Assembly (NCBI GenBank): GCA_973895155.1
Contig: OZ316893.1
Location: forward strand, 25,110,001 to 25,174,000
Source of the DNA: Marsupella aquatica
Lineage: Eukaryota; Marchantiophyta
DNA: 64,000 nucleotides
Direction of reading: 5' to 3'
This document shows positions 13,226 to 24,248 of this stretch, piece by piece (the first letter of the stretch is position 1; every line of letters begins with the position of its first letter). The position numbers and the translations under genes are program-made. Below the pieces are notes generated by a model, which did no database searches, was not told the origin of the DNA, and saw only the letters and a program-made list of their open reading frames with translations.

Positions 13226-13350
13226 TGCCCCCAAGTTCATGTAAAGTGAAGTGTGACCAATTCACACATGTGAAGCTTAAGATTGCATCTCACACTTAGA
13301 AAAAAGGAATTAGAAAAAAGAATTGTTGCCCCAAATTTCTTGTAAAGCCA
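13226..13350. repeat. Dispersed repeat, inverted copy at 54400-54520
   Basis: Here 'gtgcccccaagttcatgtaa' and 'agtgaagtgtg' are followed by 'gattgcatctcac', a 'cttagaaaaaa' run and, at about 13340, 'cttgtaaagcc'. At 54400-54520 the reverse complements appear in reverse order: 'ggctttacaag', 'tttttctaagtg', 'agatgcaatc', 'cacacttcacttt' and 'acatgaacttgggggcac'. This is one repeat family in two orientations. No protein is implied. Confidence 0.6.
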
Positions 13351-13539
13351 CCCTCTGGCACCATTACTCAGCATGATTTGGAGGGAAAGGGATATTATTA
13401 GTGGGAGTGGTATTTCTTCCAAGATAATGTTTAGTTGCAGTGAGGCCAATAATGGGTTCTTTGCCTTAGGAAATTTATCTCTTCCTCTCTACAAGCTTTC
13501 CAGGTGTCTGCTCTTAGTGTGATTACCTTGTTTGCTTAC

Positions 13540-13840
13540 TTGTATGGGGTAGGCTGAAGGTGGTGGCCTGCTTGCTCTTGCCTCTGCTGGCCTGCCTGCC
13601 TTTGGTTTTTTGGCTTTAGGACTGCAGGGTCTGGATCCTTTGCTTGATGGTAGGTGTTTGCTCTCCCTCTTGGCATGGGCCTCCATTGTTCTTTCTAGCT
13701 CTGGCTTGGTCTTTTGTGTTATGGTCTGGTTTTTGTGCTCTGGCCCCTGGCTTGTGGGGCTGCTATGTTGCCTTTGTTTGGCCTCCCTTCCTATGGGTTG
13801 TTATGGGGTTTATTGAAGAAGAAAGCTTTCCTGATACTTT
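13540..13840 (+). repeat. T/G-rich low-complexity fragment, LINE-tail-like
   Basis: The plus strand is strongly T/G-rich with many 'ggcc' and 'tttgg' words, like the other putative truncated LINE 3' ends in the window. Several overlapping frames stay open simply because of the composition and encode hydrophobic Leu/Phe/Trp-rich peptides, which I do not regard as genes. Confidence 0.35.
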
Positions 13841-14772
13841 ACCCCAAAGAATTTGATCAGCAAGAACAGAACAAACCTCCACCCTCCATTTACAGAGCCC
13901 CTAACAATTCCACTGCAAAAGCTTAGAATAGTACCGGCAAGAAAAATTCCTTACCATCCTTCCAATGGTAACAAATAAAGACTCCCACAGATGAATCATA
14001 AGATTCCTGGTCGCACACTACACCAAAGTGTTTTGAATCATTGCCAATTGATCCTCGTCCCGTATATGAACACCCGGATCACACCAATGACAAAACAAAC
14101 AGGCAAAACTTTGATTGTGCTCAAATTGAAGAAGACTATCAAAACCCATTGAACATGGACCTTAGAAAATGCGCAAATCTTTCGCCACAACAACACATGA
14201 ATGCAAGAGCCTGTGCTACCCCGCCACAAAGAACTTTCACACTGAAATCATTCATCAAAACTCACAAATTTGTCACAATGAGCCCACTTGAGTTTCCCCA
14301 GGTAGGCTACGTTTACAGCCTTGAGAGAGATCCCATAATACGAACGTATTACACCCGCCATATAGAGTCAATTTGCTAGAGCTCCTCCTCTCACCCGCTC
14401 ACTCTTATTCCTAAAGAGTGAATCTTCAAGTGTGAGCATAAGTTTGTGTTCCCTTTTGTATACCCCTGGTTCCCTAACAAGTGTCATCCTACTGTGCTGA
14501 AGCCTAACTAGTACTATGAAAGTAAGTATGTTATACTAGATGCATAACCTAACAGAATATGCATGTTGGTAGATATCATCAAGGATTTCTCCAACTCTGG
14601 ATCACCAACATGAATTAAAGGACTCTTGGAGTTTGCCAAAATGGCAGCAAACCTGTATTTTCACCCAGGTTGAGCTCCATTTTTGACCATCTCATCCCAA
14701 ATAATGGGGGCAGCAGATCTGGAGTACACATCATTCTAGCATTGAAGACCAAGAGAGGGTAGAGTGCACTAT

Positions 14773-15238
14773 TGGTTGGTTTTCAAGCCAACCCGCCAAG
14801 GATCCCAATGAATAAGTGATGCTGACCACAACAGTTTGGAAACTGAGGTGCAGATTAACAGTTAGTGTGAAATCTTATTGCAACTTCAGCTTGGTCTATG
14901 ATGGACAAAAGACTTTCCAGATTCCAATTTTAGTGGAGGGAAGAGAATTACATTATTACAGTGATTGAACACCAACAGTGATCCTGGAATCCCCATGCTG
15001 GTCCCCATGTATGAGCCATTCGTTGGTTTTACAGCCAACCAACCATGGATCCCAATGAATAACGATGGTGACCATAACAGTTGCTGGAAACTGAAGTGCA
15101 GATTAGACGATAGTGTGAAATCCAATTGCAACTTAAGCTAGTGCCATGATAGACAAAAGACTTTCCAGAGTCCAGATCCAGTGGAGGGAAGAGAACTACA
15201 TTGATTGAACACCAGCAGTAATCCCCATGATGAGCCAA
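14773..15238. repeat. Diverged tandem duplication of about 250 bp
   Basis: Unit 1 (14773-15021) and unit 2 (15022-15238) share in order 'ttggtttt', 'gccaacc', 'ggatcccaatgaata', 'tagtgtgaaatc', 'gacaaaagactttccaga', 'gtggagggaagag', 'tgattgaacacca' and 'ccccatg'. Unit 2 has a few small deletions. There is no convincing coding capacity. Confidence 0.75.
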
Positions 15239-16491
15239 ATGCAGACAGCAGCTGCTGCAAGGAATGTTGTCTATCTGACATTGCAAACATAATGAACCAG
15301 GCAGCCAATGCTACCACCTGATAATAAAAAGAGATAAGTCCAACACCACCCTCCTTCTTGGAAAGAGATAGGAGGTGGGATAAGAGGCTGAAATTGATCC
15401 TATGACGAGCATACTGTAGTTAGCCTGTCATAAAAAGTCAATCAGAAACATCTTAATCTCATGATGCTCTTTATCCTTTTTGCAGCAAAGTTCAGAGTAT
15501 ACCTTAAAGTCTTAAATTGCCACTAGCCATATAAAAGGGGGAAGTGTCCAAGACTTCCTCCCTTCCATAGCCTGAAACACCATTGGGTTTCTGAGCAAAA
15601 GAGTGTGATGAATTAAATGTCCAAGCAAGTATGCATAGTGTTGGGAGCAATAACCTTAATCACTTTGACCGGTGGGAGCTGAAAGGTTATAGTTACCTCG
15701 TAGTAGCTCACTGTAAGGATCTGCCATTTATTTTTGATCTTGTGGTCGAAACACTGAACGACAGCCGAGCCCCCATTTACTTGACTTGTACAGTAGGTGC
15801 CAAACGTTTTACTTGGATTTGCATTTTGGAAGCGAAATGAAAGGGGATCAGATTCATTTGGGTTTGATATTCTTGTCTTTAGTTTTGATTGGTCCCAACT
15901 TGGACATCAACGACTACTCTTTCCGTTTCCACTTGATTGCTCTATTATTGAATTTACTGACAGCATCATGTAGAAATCTTATCGGGGCAGATACAAACAA
16001 GACCTTCAGTATTTTGACGTGAAAATTAAAAAAACGTGCTCTTGATTTAAAACTACAGTTGGTCACTGTAAAATCCAACTGGGCAACGAAAAACAAAACA
16101 AAAACAAAATAGAATCCAGACAAGCCCGATTGAACCTGATTTGACGCCTGAATTCAAGGTTTTCATCTCACTGAATCTCTTTTGACATTTTCGAGAGAGG
16201 CAATTTCCTATCGAGTCCACTGTGATGGATAGAATGATTATGTCAGTGGCTGGAGATCTCTCCAGCCCTTTATAAGTGCACAGTCCATAAGTGCAAAAAC
16301 TGCCTCATTGCAAGGGGTCCGTAATTTAGCTTTAAGGCCCTACTAAGCGATAAATCATTACAGTGGAAAACCCTGTATCAGGGTATGTGTACACTTCCTG
16401 GAACTCCTAGCTAAGGGTAAGTGGTGGCAAATGATAGTCGAGCTCAAATTTGAGAAAATCTCTGCCATTTGCCACTATTGAAGCATCTACT

Positions 16492-16790
16492 TGGGGGGGG
16501 GGGTTGTTTGCGAGAAAGTACTTAGCAATCGACTATCGCTACTACATAACTGGCATCCATACCTTTCCTTCCTGTAAGTTCCTATCCCACTTCCAGATGA
16601 TTCGTTCTAGAAGGAATAGCCCCCAACTGGGGGGGGAGAGCAGTGTTTGCCAGAAAGTACTGAGCAATCGACTATCCCTACTACATAACTGGCATCCATA
16701 CCAAGATACTTTTCTTTCCTGTAAGGTTCATATCCCACTTCCAGAGGATTTCGTCCTTCTAGAAAGAATAGCCCCAAACTGTAGACTGTC
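16492..16790. repeat. Tandem duplication, period about 139 bp, with G-runs
   Basis: 'agcaatcgactatc' at 16524 and 16663 is followed in both copies by 'ctactacataactggcatcc', 'tttcctgtaag', 'atcccacttccag', 'ttctaga' and 'gaatagcccc'. Each unit carries a G-run near its start (about 16492-16503 and 16631-16637). A 133-residue open frame spans the duplication but looks fortuitous. Confidence 0.75.
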
Positions 16791-17257
16791 GCCGGTAGTC
16801 GCCCTTCTTGAGGTAGTCGCCGTTTCTGTAGATTTGCTGGCCTCCTTCTAGGGGTATCCGTCAGTTCCACGATTTTTTAAAAACACGGGAAAAATGCATG
16901 GTATGCACTAAGTGAGAGTTGACTCGAAACCATAATAGAGTAACTTATTTGGGGACCGGCGGTCCATCAATCTCTGGCGGGCATACTGTAGGGAATTACA
17001 CTGGTCCCGCGAGTCCGGGGTCAATGGATTGTTCGTCCCTTCCGCCAACTTGTAAATGGGTTAATCTGGTTGGTGCACCATACACCAACAACAAAAGAAA
17101 ATAATGAGCGCAGAATCAGAGTTGCTGTACTCTAGTGTACCATGTACTATTACACGACGTTACACAGTGACTGCGTATCTGCGTTTTGCGGTGTGTACGT
17201 TGATCGCTGTTTGTTGCTTTCTAAAGCGCGGTTCTGTGAAAGATGCCAGAGCCAGCG

Positions 17258-17286
17258 TTTTTTTTTTGGGGGGGGGGGGGGGGGGG
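17258..17286 (+). repeat. Homopolymer T-run followed by G-run
   Basis: About ten T (17258-17267) run straight into about nineteen G (17268-17286), then 'agggtgggg'. Such a tract is prone to polymerase slippage and assembly error, and the G-run could form a quadruplex. It lies in intergenic DNA. Confidence 0.85.
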
Positions 17287-17604
17287 AGGGTGGGGCCTTG
17301 CAAAAGTACAGCTCACTCAGAAGTTTCGGTCAGGAATCGGTCACTTTTGGAGACAATTAGCTTGGTACTTTTTCCTTCCACTAAATAGAATATGGACCTT
17401 AATTAGAAATTTTTAAAATGCATTGAGCTTTACAGCATACAGGGGAACCCCAAGCCGACAGGGAGATCAATCCTCAAAATACCAGGACTACGACCAAAGT
17501 GGTTTGGTCACAAAAGCTCTGTTGCAAATGTACTTTCTTTAATATTGTACACTATATTTTGCCAAATTGCATGTACAAAATGCAGAATTCTATGTGTAGG
17601 AAAA

Positions 17605-17860
17605 AGATTTGGAGGCATTTACGGCCCCATCACAAAATTGAACTGAAAGTTCAGCCAAAAATCTATTGAAATGAATTGAGGATTATTTTTATCATCTGTT
17701 GCACATGTGCCATGAGCCACCATTTGAAAATAAGATTTGGAGGCATTTACGGCCCCATCACAAAATTGAACTGAAAGTTCAACCAAAAATCTATTGAAAT
17801 GAATTGAGGATTATTTTTATCATCTGTTGCACATGTGCCATGAGCCACCATTTGAAAATA
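17605..17860. repeat. Near-perfect 128-bp tandem duplication
   Basis: Units 17605-17732 and 17733-17860 both run from 'agatttggaggcatttacgg' to 'gagccaccatttgaaaata'. I see one substitution between them ('gttcag' versus 'gttcaa'). This is the youngest-looking duplication in the window. Confidence 0.9.
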
Positions 17861-18675
17861 AGGCTGCTATATGGTGAATGCAACTTTCAGTATTTTGTCT
17901 TATTCAAACTTCTTTTGTTAAGCATTTTTATTTCAATGTGTCTTACCAAAGTGTATCCCTTGTATAATTTAGATTTCCAATTTATTCTAGCACCCCTCTA
18001 ATTTTTAAATTTTTTTGCTATATTTTAAGATCATCCACCCTGAATTTCTAGCCCTTATTCTCATGAGTACAAAAGAAATAATCTAAATAATGTGTACACC
18101 TTATGTCTTTAAGTACTACTAATGGTTTTGTGTACTAAATTTATGGTTTTAATTATTTTGAGTGTCATTATCTAAAATACATAAGTATCTCTACTCATGT
18201 ATATTATGTGCACATCCCAAAACCATAAACTTTCCGTGTTCATTATTATTATTTTTTACATGTGTATTTTTATTTTTGTACCTTATTTGCACAAGTTTCA
18301 ATATCATAAACTATACAATTTCCTAGTCAATGTCCTATTTATATTTTAATTAGAATATCTGTATATCACAAAAAAAACCAAAAAAATGAAAAATGTTCCA
18401 GGATGAGCATGCTATACTAAAATTATTGAGAGGTGACCCTTCCTACCACCATGGTTCATGAATGTTCCAAAAACTTTTCGGCTGCAGGGTTATTTTCACC
18501 CCAGCTATGATGATGAGTAAAATGGTGTATCTGACAATAAATTTCACGGCAAAGATCATGAGAATAGCAGGATGGACTTAATTAATTAAATGGTCACCCA
18601 AAGATAAACTTTGCTCCATGACGTAAGGCAACCAAAGTCTGCTATATATCAAAGTCTGCTTGAGTCCGTGTTTTA
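17861..18675. other. AT-rich intergenic DNA
   Basis: Strongly AT-rich, with poly-A and poly-T runs and no open frame of note. I see no gene or element boundary. Confidence 0.55.
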
Positions 18676-18962
18676 CAGTTTCCATTCAACAAACGAACCG
18701 AACTGCGTAGTCTCTGAGGTCTTGTTCTCTTTACGCAGTCATAGTCTGTGGGGTCGTGTAAGTCGGTATAGCACCAGGTGGCTCTCCTCCAAGCACCGAA
18801 CCTCCAGGCCAGAGGGACGCGTTTCCATTCAACACGAACCGGACTGCGTACGCTCTGAGGTCTTGTTCGGTTTGCGCAGTCATAGTCTGTGGGGTCCGGT
18901 AAGCCTGTATGGCACCAGGTGGCTCTCCTCCCAAGCACCACACCTCCAGGCCAGTGGGGGCG
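18676..18962. repeat. Tandem duplication of about 145 bp inside a long open frame
   Basis: Unit 1 (about 18676-18822) and unit 2 (about 18824-18962) share 'tctgaggtcttgttc', 'gcagtcatagtctgtggggt', 'caccaggtggctctcctcc', 'aagcacc' and 'acctccaggcca'. A 206-codon plus-strand frame and a 173-codon minus-strand frame cross both units because the period keeps frame; neither shows a recognisable domain. The repeat is certain, coding is unsupported. Confidence 0.75.
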
Positions 18963-19539
18963 CAAGAAAGGACAATGTGGGGACAGAAAACAAAGGACAT
19001 GTGGGGACAGGGAAGGGCTCAGAGACAGGGGACACGAAGGAAACGGACTGCGCGAAACGTGGGAACGTGGACCCCCAGTTCGTTTGTGAACAAAAGGACT
19101 TGGAGGTGACGACTGTTTCATGGGGTGACGGCGGTGAGCCACCCCCACTGATCGGTCCCACAATTAACGACTACGCGATTTTCAGGAGTAACTACAGTAC
19201 CAGCAGATTCGTTCAAAGACCCTTATTGTAGTGGTATTCACTTACCGTAGTGCGCTGAATTATCAAATAGTTGAAAACTTTGGCGTGAACCCAACTGGAG
19301 AGAGATCTTTTTCAGGGGTCACTCTTGGTGCCTCGGGTCAGTCCTGGCCCTTGGTGGTGATGGTTTTTTGGGGCCCATTGCTCTGTCTCCTCTGCTAAGG
19401 TTTGTTGGCTGCCTTTGCTCTGGCCTCGAGGTTGTTGTCGGGTGCTCTTTGGGTTGTTTTTGCCGTGGTTGCAATTGAATAAATTTTGTGCTTGGTCCCT
19501 TTTTCCCCCCAACAAAAAAGGAAAAGAAAAAAGAAGATA

Positions 19540-19702
19540 TTTTTTGATGGACCCCAAAATGAAAATCTTTACTTGATGGACCCCATGAGTGATCCATACC
19601 CTTGATAGACCTTAAATCAAGGGTCCTATAATCTCATAGGGCCTCATAGAGTCCATTAAGTAACACCTCCCAATTTAGGGGTCCATCTAGTATATCTTTC
19701 CA
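19540..19702. mobile_element. MITE-like copy, 'gatggacccc' family
   Basis: The left end reads gatggaccccaaaatg. The right end, in reverse complement, reads gatggacccctaaattg. Between them lies a near-palindromic middle with 'gatccatacccttgatagac'. Related copies are at 25270-25440 (reverse orientation) and 39925-40145, with a distant cousin at 52613-52869. The size of 160-250 bp, inverted ends and absence of coding sequence fit a MITE. The target-site duplication was not resolved. Confidence 0.6.
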
Positions 19703-20771
19703 ACTGTAGATGAATGTCCAATGGTTGCCAAAATGCGGGGATGTATCTCTTCAACCTGGATAGACTGCAGTAGAACCTTCTTTTTGCTCATGCAGTACAT
19801 ATTAGAACGATGAGTAAAAGTCATTTATAGGTCTCTAAATTATGAATGAAACATATGAGGTTCATTGGGAGGATCTTTCCAAGATGCTTCTAACTTACCC
19901 CAAAAAATGAGATTCATCATAGGAGATGCTGAATGTAGTTGTTAGCCACTCAAACAAATCTGGAAGCCCTAAGTGTGGACAATGAGTGATGGATTATTCT
20001 TTAGAAATTCAGGAATTCTCTCAATCGTTCATGAAAAATAGAGATATTAGACTAGTTGGAAAACATCCTTCCAAGCACCTTCTAACAAGCCGAAGAAGAA
20101 TCAATTCCACTGGATATAAAGAATGGAAAAAATGATTAATTTTCTGAAAGAGCCCAACAGTGTGCAATGGAGTAAAGGAAAAAGAAGCCCAGAGGACAGA
20201 TCAGGGCACTTGCAAACCCCAAAACCTAGACATAGGACAAAATAAGAGATAGAGATATAAAGTACCATTACAATTACAATAGTGTGGAATAGTGTGATAG
20301 CTAATGGTACACACCAAGCGCAACAGTGTGATGAGCTAAGAGTCTATATTAGACATGTACTGTAGTGTCTTTAGTTAGTCTTGGAGTGGGACGTCCCTGT
20401 AAAGTGAGAAGGTCAAACACAACTTGTTGGAAATGAGAAGATGGAAAACCTGAAACATGTATTTATCTATAGACATAGTCAAACAAAGTACAACGAAGAA
20501 CGAACAAAAGAGATCAAATGGAACAAACATCAATAATTGCAAAAGAAGATGTAAAGCACACCCCAAAGCTTCAAAGTTGGGAAAGATGGCTCTTGGCTGT
20601 AGAGAAGTGGCCTTAACTAACGACCAGAGTTATGTAAAAGTTTTTTTTTGTTTTTTTTCTCTAGCCTGTACAGCGACTTATGGTCATGGCATCTGACAAA
20701 TCCTTATAGCAAAAAGTTATGGACTATGAATTTGATAGTCCATAATTTTCTCTGTCAAATTTGAAATTTCC

Positions 20772-21245
20772 TTGTACTCATGGTCAAGTTGCACAGTTCA
20801 CGTTATTGGCCCATAAAAACATCATTTTCCAAGTTACCACTAAGTTTTTAGTGAATCTTCATTGTACTCATGGTCAAGTTGCACAGTTCCCTGCTGATAC
20901 TTAGGGTGTCAATTGTTGTGTGTTTCTTTTAGTTACTGCACTGTAGTTGGAGTATTGCTGGTTGCTTCACCTCTACTTGTGCTGCTGCTATTTTCTTCTT
21001 CTCTTACTTCATTGCTCCTTGGACGGGCTTTTCTCTCAGGCTTTCTGCTGCTGAGAGTTTTTTCATGGCCTTGGGTTTTTTGGTTTCTCTTCCTGGTCTT
21101 TTTTGGCCCTTGCTTGTTTCTCCTCAACAGTGGGGGTTTACGCGGTTTTATTATAAAATTAAAAAGTTTTAAGAGAAAAAAGTTGCACAGTTCCCGGCCT
21201 TGGCCCATGGGAACATGATTTCCCAAGTTACCACCAAGGTACTAG
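20772..21245. repeat. Tandem duplication whose second unit is split by an insertion
   Basis: Unit 1 (about 20772-20861) reads 'tgtactcatggtcaagttgc' and then 'acagtt', 'ttggccca', 'aacat', 'aagttaccac' and 'agtga'. Unit 2 begins at about 20862, is interrupted after 'cacagttccc' at 20891, and resumes at 21180 with 'aagttgcacagttccc', 'ttggcccatgg', 'aacatgatttccc', 'aagttaccacc' and 'ctagtga'. Confidence 0.75.
20892..21179 (+). mobile_element. 5'-truncated LINE-like insertion with 16-bp target-site duplication
   Basis: 'aagttgcacagttccc' occurs at 20876-20891 and identically at 21180-21195, bracketing a 288-bp T/G-rich insert that ends in an A-rich tail (ttaagagaaaa). A 16-bp duplication plus an A-rich 3' end is the signature of target-primed reverse transcription by a non-LTR element. 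It is only a 3' fragment and has no ORF2 sequence. Open frames inside it are compositional. Confidence 0.7.
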
Positions 21246-21690
21246 TGAAAAACAAACCTCTTATTACAGTGGATCCACTGTACTACGGTGACAAGCAAAT
21301 GGGAAGCTATGGAGATTTTATTATTCAACAAAATAGAATCTCTATCACGGTCTACTTTTGCGCGAGATAAACGGATCCCCTAGTAGGGATCGCTACTGTT
21401 GCACAGTGCGAGAGGACGCGTTATTACTGTGACGACCAGGGAGAAATGCCTTAAGAATTCTATCGAAGGGATGTAGCTGGCAAGTGGCTCTTTCTGTGGG
21501 TCTTTCCAGTTGGCTGGGATTTGCAATTCTTCTCGTTTGTTGGGTGTTTTTTGTCAGAGTCAATCGAGTGTGGAAATAGTGCACAATTTACAGTTGGACA
21601 CGAGTCTGAAAAGGGCGAGGCAGGTCAAACGAAAGTAAACGACCGTACGCATCTGTACAGTGAAGTACCCAGGAGGAAGGCTAGCTCTCT

Positions 21691-21725
21691 TCTCTTATAA
21701 CAAGAGTCTCCCGGCATTCCATTCC
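21691..21725 (+). promoter_or_regulatory. Candidate core promoter of the F-box gene
   Basis: TTATAA at 21695-21700, inside tctcttataac, is a TATA-like element in a TC-rich context about 820 bp upstream of the first F-box ATG. It is followed by a pyrimidine-rich stretch where transcription could start. Just downstream a 20-bp phrase, 'gcagtaagccatatctga', is repeated in tandem at about 21857-21896 in the presumed leader. The assignment is by position and motif only. Confidence 0.4.
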
Positions 21726-22310
21726 ACCCTTTCAGTTCAAGCCCATTTCACTTCCAAGCCGCGGCCACCAGGTTCAAGATTCGTTTGATAAAAGAAGCGC
21801 TCCTCTCCCATCAGCCCATCTCGGGTGATTGGTTGACCTCGCACTGCTCGGAACGGCAGTAAGCCATATCTGAAAGCAGTAAGCCATATCTGAACAGACA
21901 GGGAGAGAAGAGCAGCTTCTTCGCCATTCAGAGAAGTTAGCAAATTTGACGATTGTAGGCAAAGAGGGCGAGGGGCCTCTTTGGATCGGACTGATCGATC
22001 ACCAGGGTGGTGTCTTGATCGCACTCTTTGCTCGAGGGTGAGGATTTCAGATCGAGATAACAGTCCGAGGTGGGTTTTCAGCAACGTTCACAGGGTACGA
22101 GGGAGGACGAGGAGAGAGGATTAAGGGTTTGTTCCATTTGGAGTGGGACAGGAGAAGTTCATGTTGTGTTTGATTTGGCTGCGGGAAACTGGCAGTGGTG
22201 TTTATTCAGCACAAGAAATTGTAGGAGCGGTTATCAGGTTGGGGCAGGAGTAAATACACAGAGAAGAGAGAGGTCACGCTGATTTGCTCTGTGCTTTTTA
22301 GTTCGTGGAG

Positions 22311-22513
22311 GTAAACTACAGACAGGAGCAACAGGAGCAATGAGGTATTTCCGCTTTCGGAGTTGAGGCTCCTGAGTAGCCTATGCAGCAGCGTTTCCGA
22401 AGGAAGCTGTAGATAGCGGTGAAAGATTTCGACTCTGAAGGTTTCCTGGTGCCGGGGAAGGGAACGGAGGCAGAGAACAGTGCTTGTGTTTGATTTTGAT
22501 TTTAGCTTTACAG
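22311..22513 (+). other. Probable 5'UTR intron of the F-box gene
   Basis: The donor 'gtggag|gtaaac' at 22311 and acceptor 'gctttacag|g' ending at 22513 delimit 203 bp ending just 3 bases before the ATG at 22517. The acceptor is preceded by a T-rich tract. A leader intron would explain why the frame upstream of the ATG is open but not protein-like. Confidence 0.55.
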
Positions 22514-22516
22514 GGT

Positions 22517-23359
22517 ATGGCAATAGTGGATGGCGTACAAGATGATATCGCTCGCTTAGGGGAGACCCTGCTAGCAGAGGTCTTCAAGAGGCTCCCATTT
22601 GAGGATCGACTCACAACTGTGCCTCTGGTTTGCAAGAACTGGAGGAACGCCTCATACGACCCTACCTGCTGGAGATATGTAGATATGAACGATTGGTTTA
22701 AGAAGAGGGCAGAGGAGGACTTCATGTGGGAGTTCGAGCCTGAGTGCGAGGACGAGATGGCGTTCTACATCAAGAAAGTAGTGGACCGGAGCTGCGGCCA
22801 GCTCAAAGACCTCCAGACAATGCATTGCTCGGATGCTGCAATCGAGTACGTCGCTGAAAGGTCCCCGGATCTGCGTGTTCTCTCAGTTAAAGATAGTCCC
22901 TATGCTACCGATTTCGCTTTCATGAAATTGGCTCAAAAATGCAAGAAGCTGCAGAAGCTGGACTTGAGCGACTGCTACAAAGTTGGGAACGAGACCTTGG
23001 AAGCCTTTGGTCGCAATTGCGAATCTCTGGTGTGGCTTGCACGGAACATGGTCAGGACAAATGACTTCTTATCAACTGGGCCGCTGCTGGACGGGGACCA
23101 TGAGGCCATAATCTTGTCCCAGCACTTGCCAAATCTGAAGCACCTGGAGATGAAGAAATCATCCGTGTCTGATGTGGGCCTTTCACACCTCGCCAAAGGG
23201 TGTACCCACCTTGAGAGCTTGAACCTTGCTTGCTGTACCTTGTCTCCGTATGCTCTGGAGCAACTGCCTAAGTTCTGTACGAAATTGAAGGAATTCGTGA
23301 AACCCATCGTTCCAAGGATGCACGTCAATCCAAAATTCCTCATGGTGCTCTTCGATTAA
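22517..23359 (+). CDS. FBW2/SKIP19-like F-box and LRR protein
   Basis: A 280-residue protein encoded by one exon. An F-box lies at residues about 7-50 (start ARLGETLLAEVFKRLPFEDR; then VPLVCKNW and CWRYVDM), followed by degenerate leucine-rich repeats, for example LQKLDLSDCYKVG, LKHLEMKKSSVSDVGLSHLA and HLESLNLACC. The order and spacing match plant FBW2/SKIP19-type F-box proteins as I know them; Arabidopsis FBW2 is an SCF adaptor implicated in AGO1 turnover. The F-box should bind SKP1/ASK and the LRR part the substrate. The ATG at 22517 is chosen because it lies 3 bases after a strong splice acceptor and starts directly before the F-box; an in-frame TTG upstream falls in the intron. The short C-terminus (PKFLMVLFD) lacks the acidic tail some relatives have. 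Family assignment is good, substrate unknown. Confidence 0.9.
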   Translation: MAIVDGVQDDIARLGETLLAEVFKRLPFEDRLTTVPLVCKNWRNASYDPTCWRYVDMNDWFKKRAEEDFMWEFEPECEDEMAFYIKKVVDRSCGQLKDLQTMHCSDAAIEYVAERSPDLRVLSVKDSPYATDFAFMKLAQKCKKLQKLDLSDCYKVGNETLEAFGRNCESLVWLARNMVRTNDFLSTGPLLDGDHEAIILSQHLPNLKHLEMKKSSVSDVGLSHLAKGCTHLESLNLACCTLSPYALEQLPKFCTKLKEFVKPIVPRMHVNPKFLMVLFD

Positions 23360-24248
23360 AGGCGGAGTAGAGTACGGTCGGCAAAATATAGCTGACTGCC
23401 TTAGTAGTTCACAAAAACTGTGGCGCAGTCTAGGGCCAAGCACTGTCCTGTGCGTGTACTCGCTGGTGATCAATGGAGGTTGAACGGTCCTTCTTCTCCA
23501 CCACAATGATTTGAAAGATGGAGGCTCCTTTACAATAGTGGTGTATAACGCTGATTGTGTTGACAGAATTGGGGAGACCATTTTTGGGTACGGTGCCCAC
23601 TCAAAACTGAGTGGCTGGTCCTCCGATTGTCACTGAAACAGTCGTTTTGGTCTTCGTTAAGAGGCTTCTTCCACTGTAGATAGTACTGTACATATCTTCT
23701 CGTCCTCGGATCTGACTGATAAAAATTGGGGGCATTTCCGCTGAGTGTAATCTATTATTACGTACCTTGTTATTGAATTGGCCCGCGTTAACCCCCCTAC
23801 TTAGTGGGGTGGTTGTTTACAGATTCTGAATTGATCCGAAATTTCGTATCTTCTCATGTCTACATGTCTACATGTCTCAATGCTCTAGGTTCACAAGTGT
23901 ATGGTTTGTCAAAATGCAGGTGCTGGACTTGTTTCGAAGTCATACGATTGTATTGTGGAGACTCTTTTCAAGTGCTGTATGTCTTGAAGGCAATTGGCAG
24001 TATACCCTAAATTTGATTGAGGACCGCTCGCAGTGTGTCATCATCAAGTCCTGACGAAGAGGATCGCCAAATTGCACGGATCGATGTAGCTATTGACATA
24101 CACATTGGGAAAATATTGCTGGGCTTTGTCTGATTGTTGTCAAAGCTTGCAGGTGGATGTTGGCATTGGTGAACATTATTCAAACGAGATTTCTCTTCTT
24201 GTATAGCATGAAATCTCCTTATACAACATGAGAATAATAGCTCAACCA
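23360..24248 (+). other. 3' flank of the F-box gene
   Basis: No further coding exon is evident. The 3'UTR presumably lies in the first few hundred bases, but I see no clear AATAAA signal. A tandem 'tctacatgtctacatgtct' microrepeat lies at about 23857-23876. Confidence 0.45.

Noticed and set aside
14041-14379. 112-codon plus-strand frame
   Set aside because: It lacks an ATG at the start, has an opposing open frame, and no splice-like borders or family resemblance.
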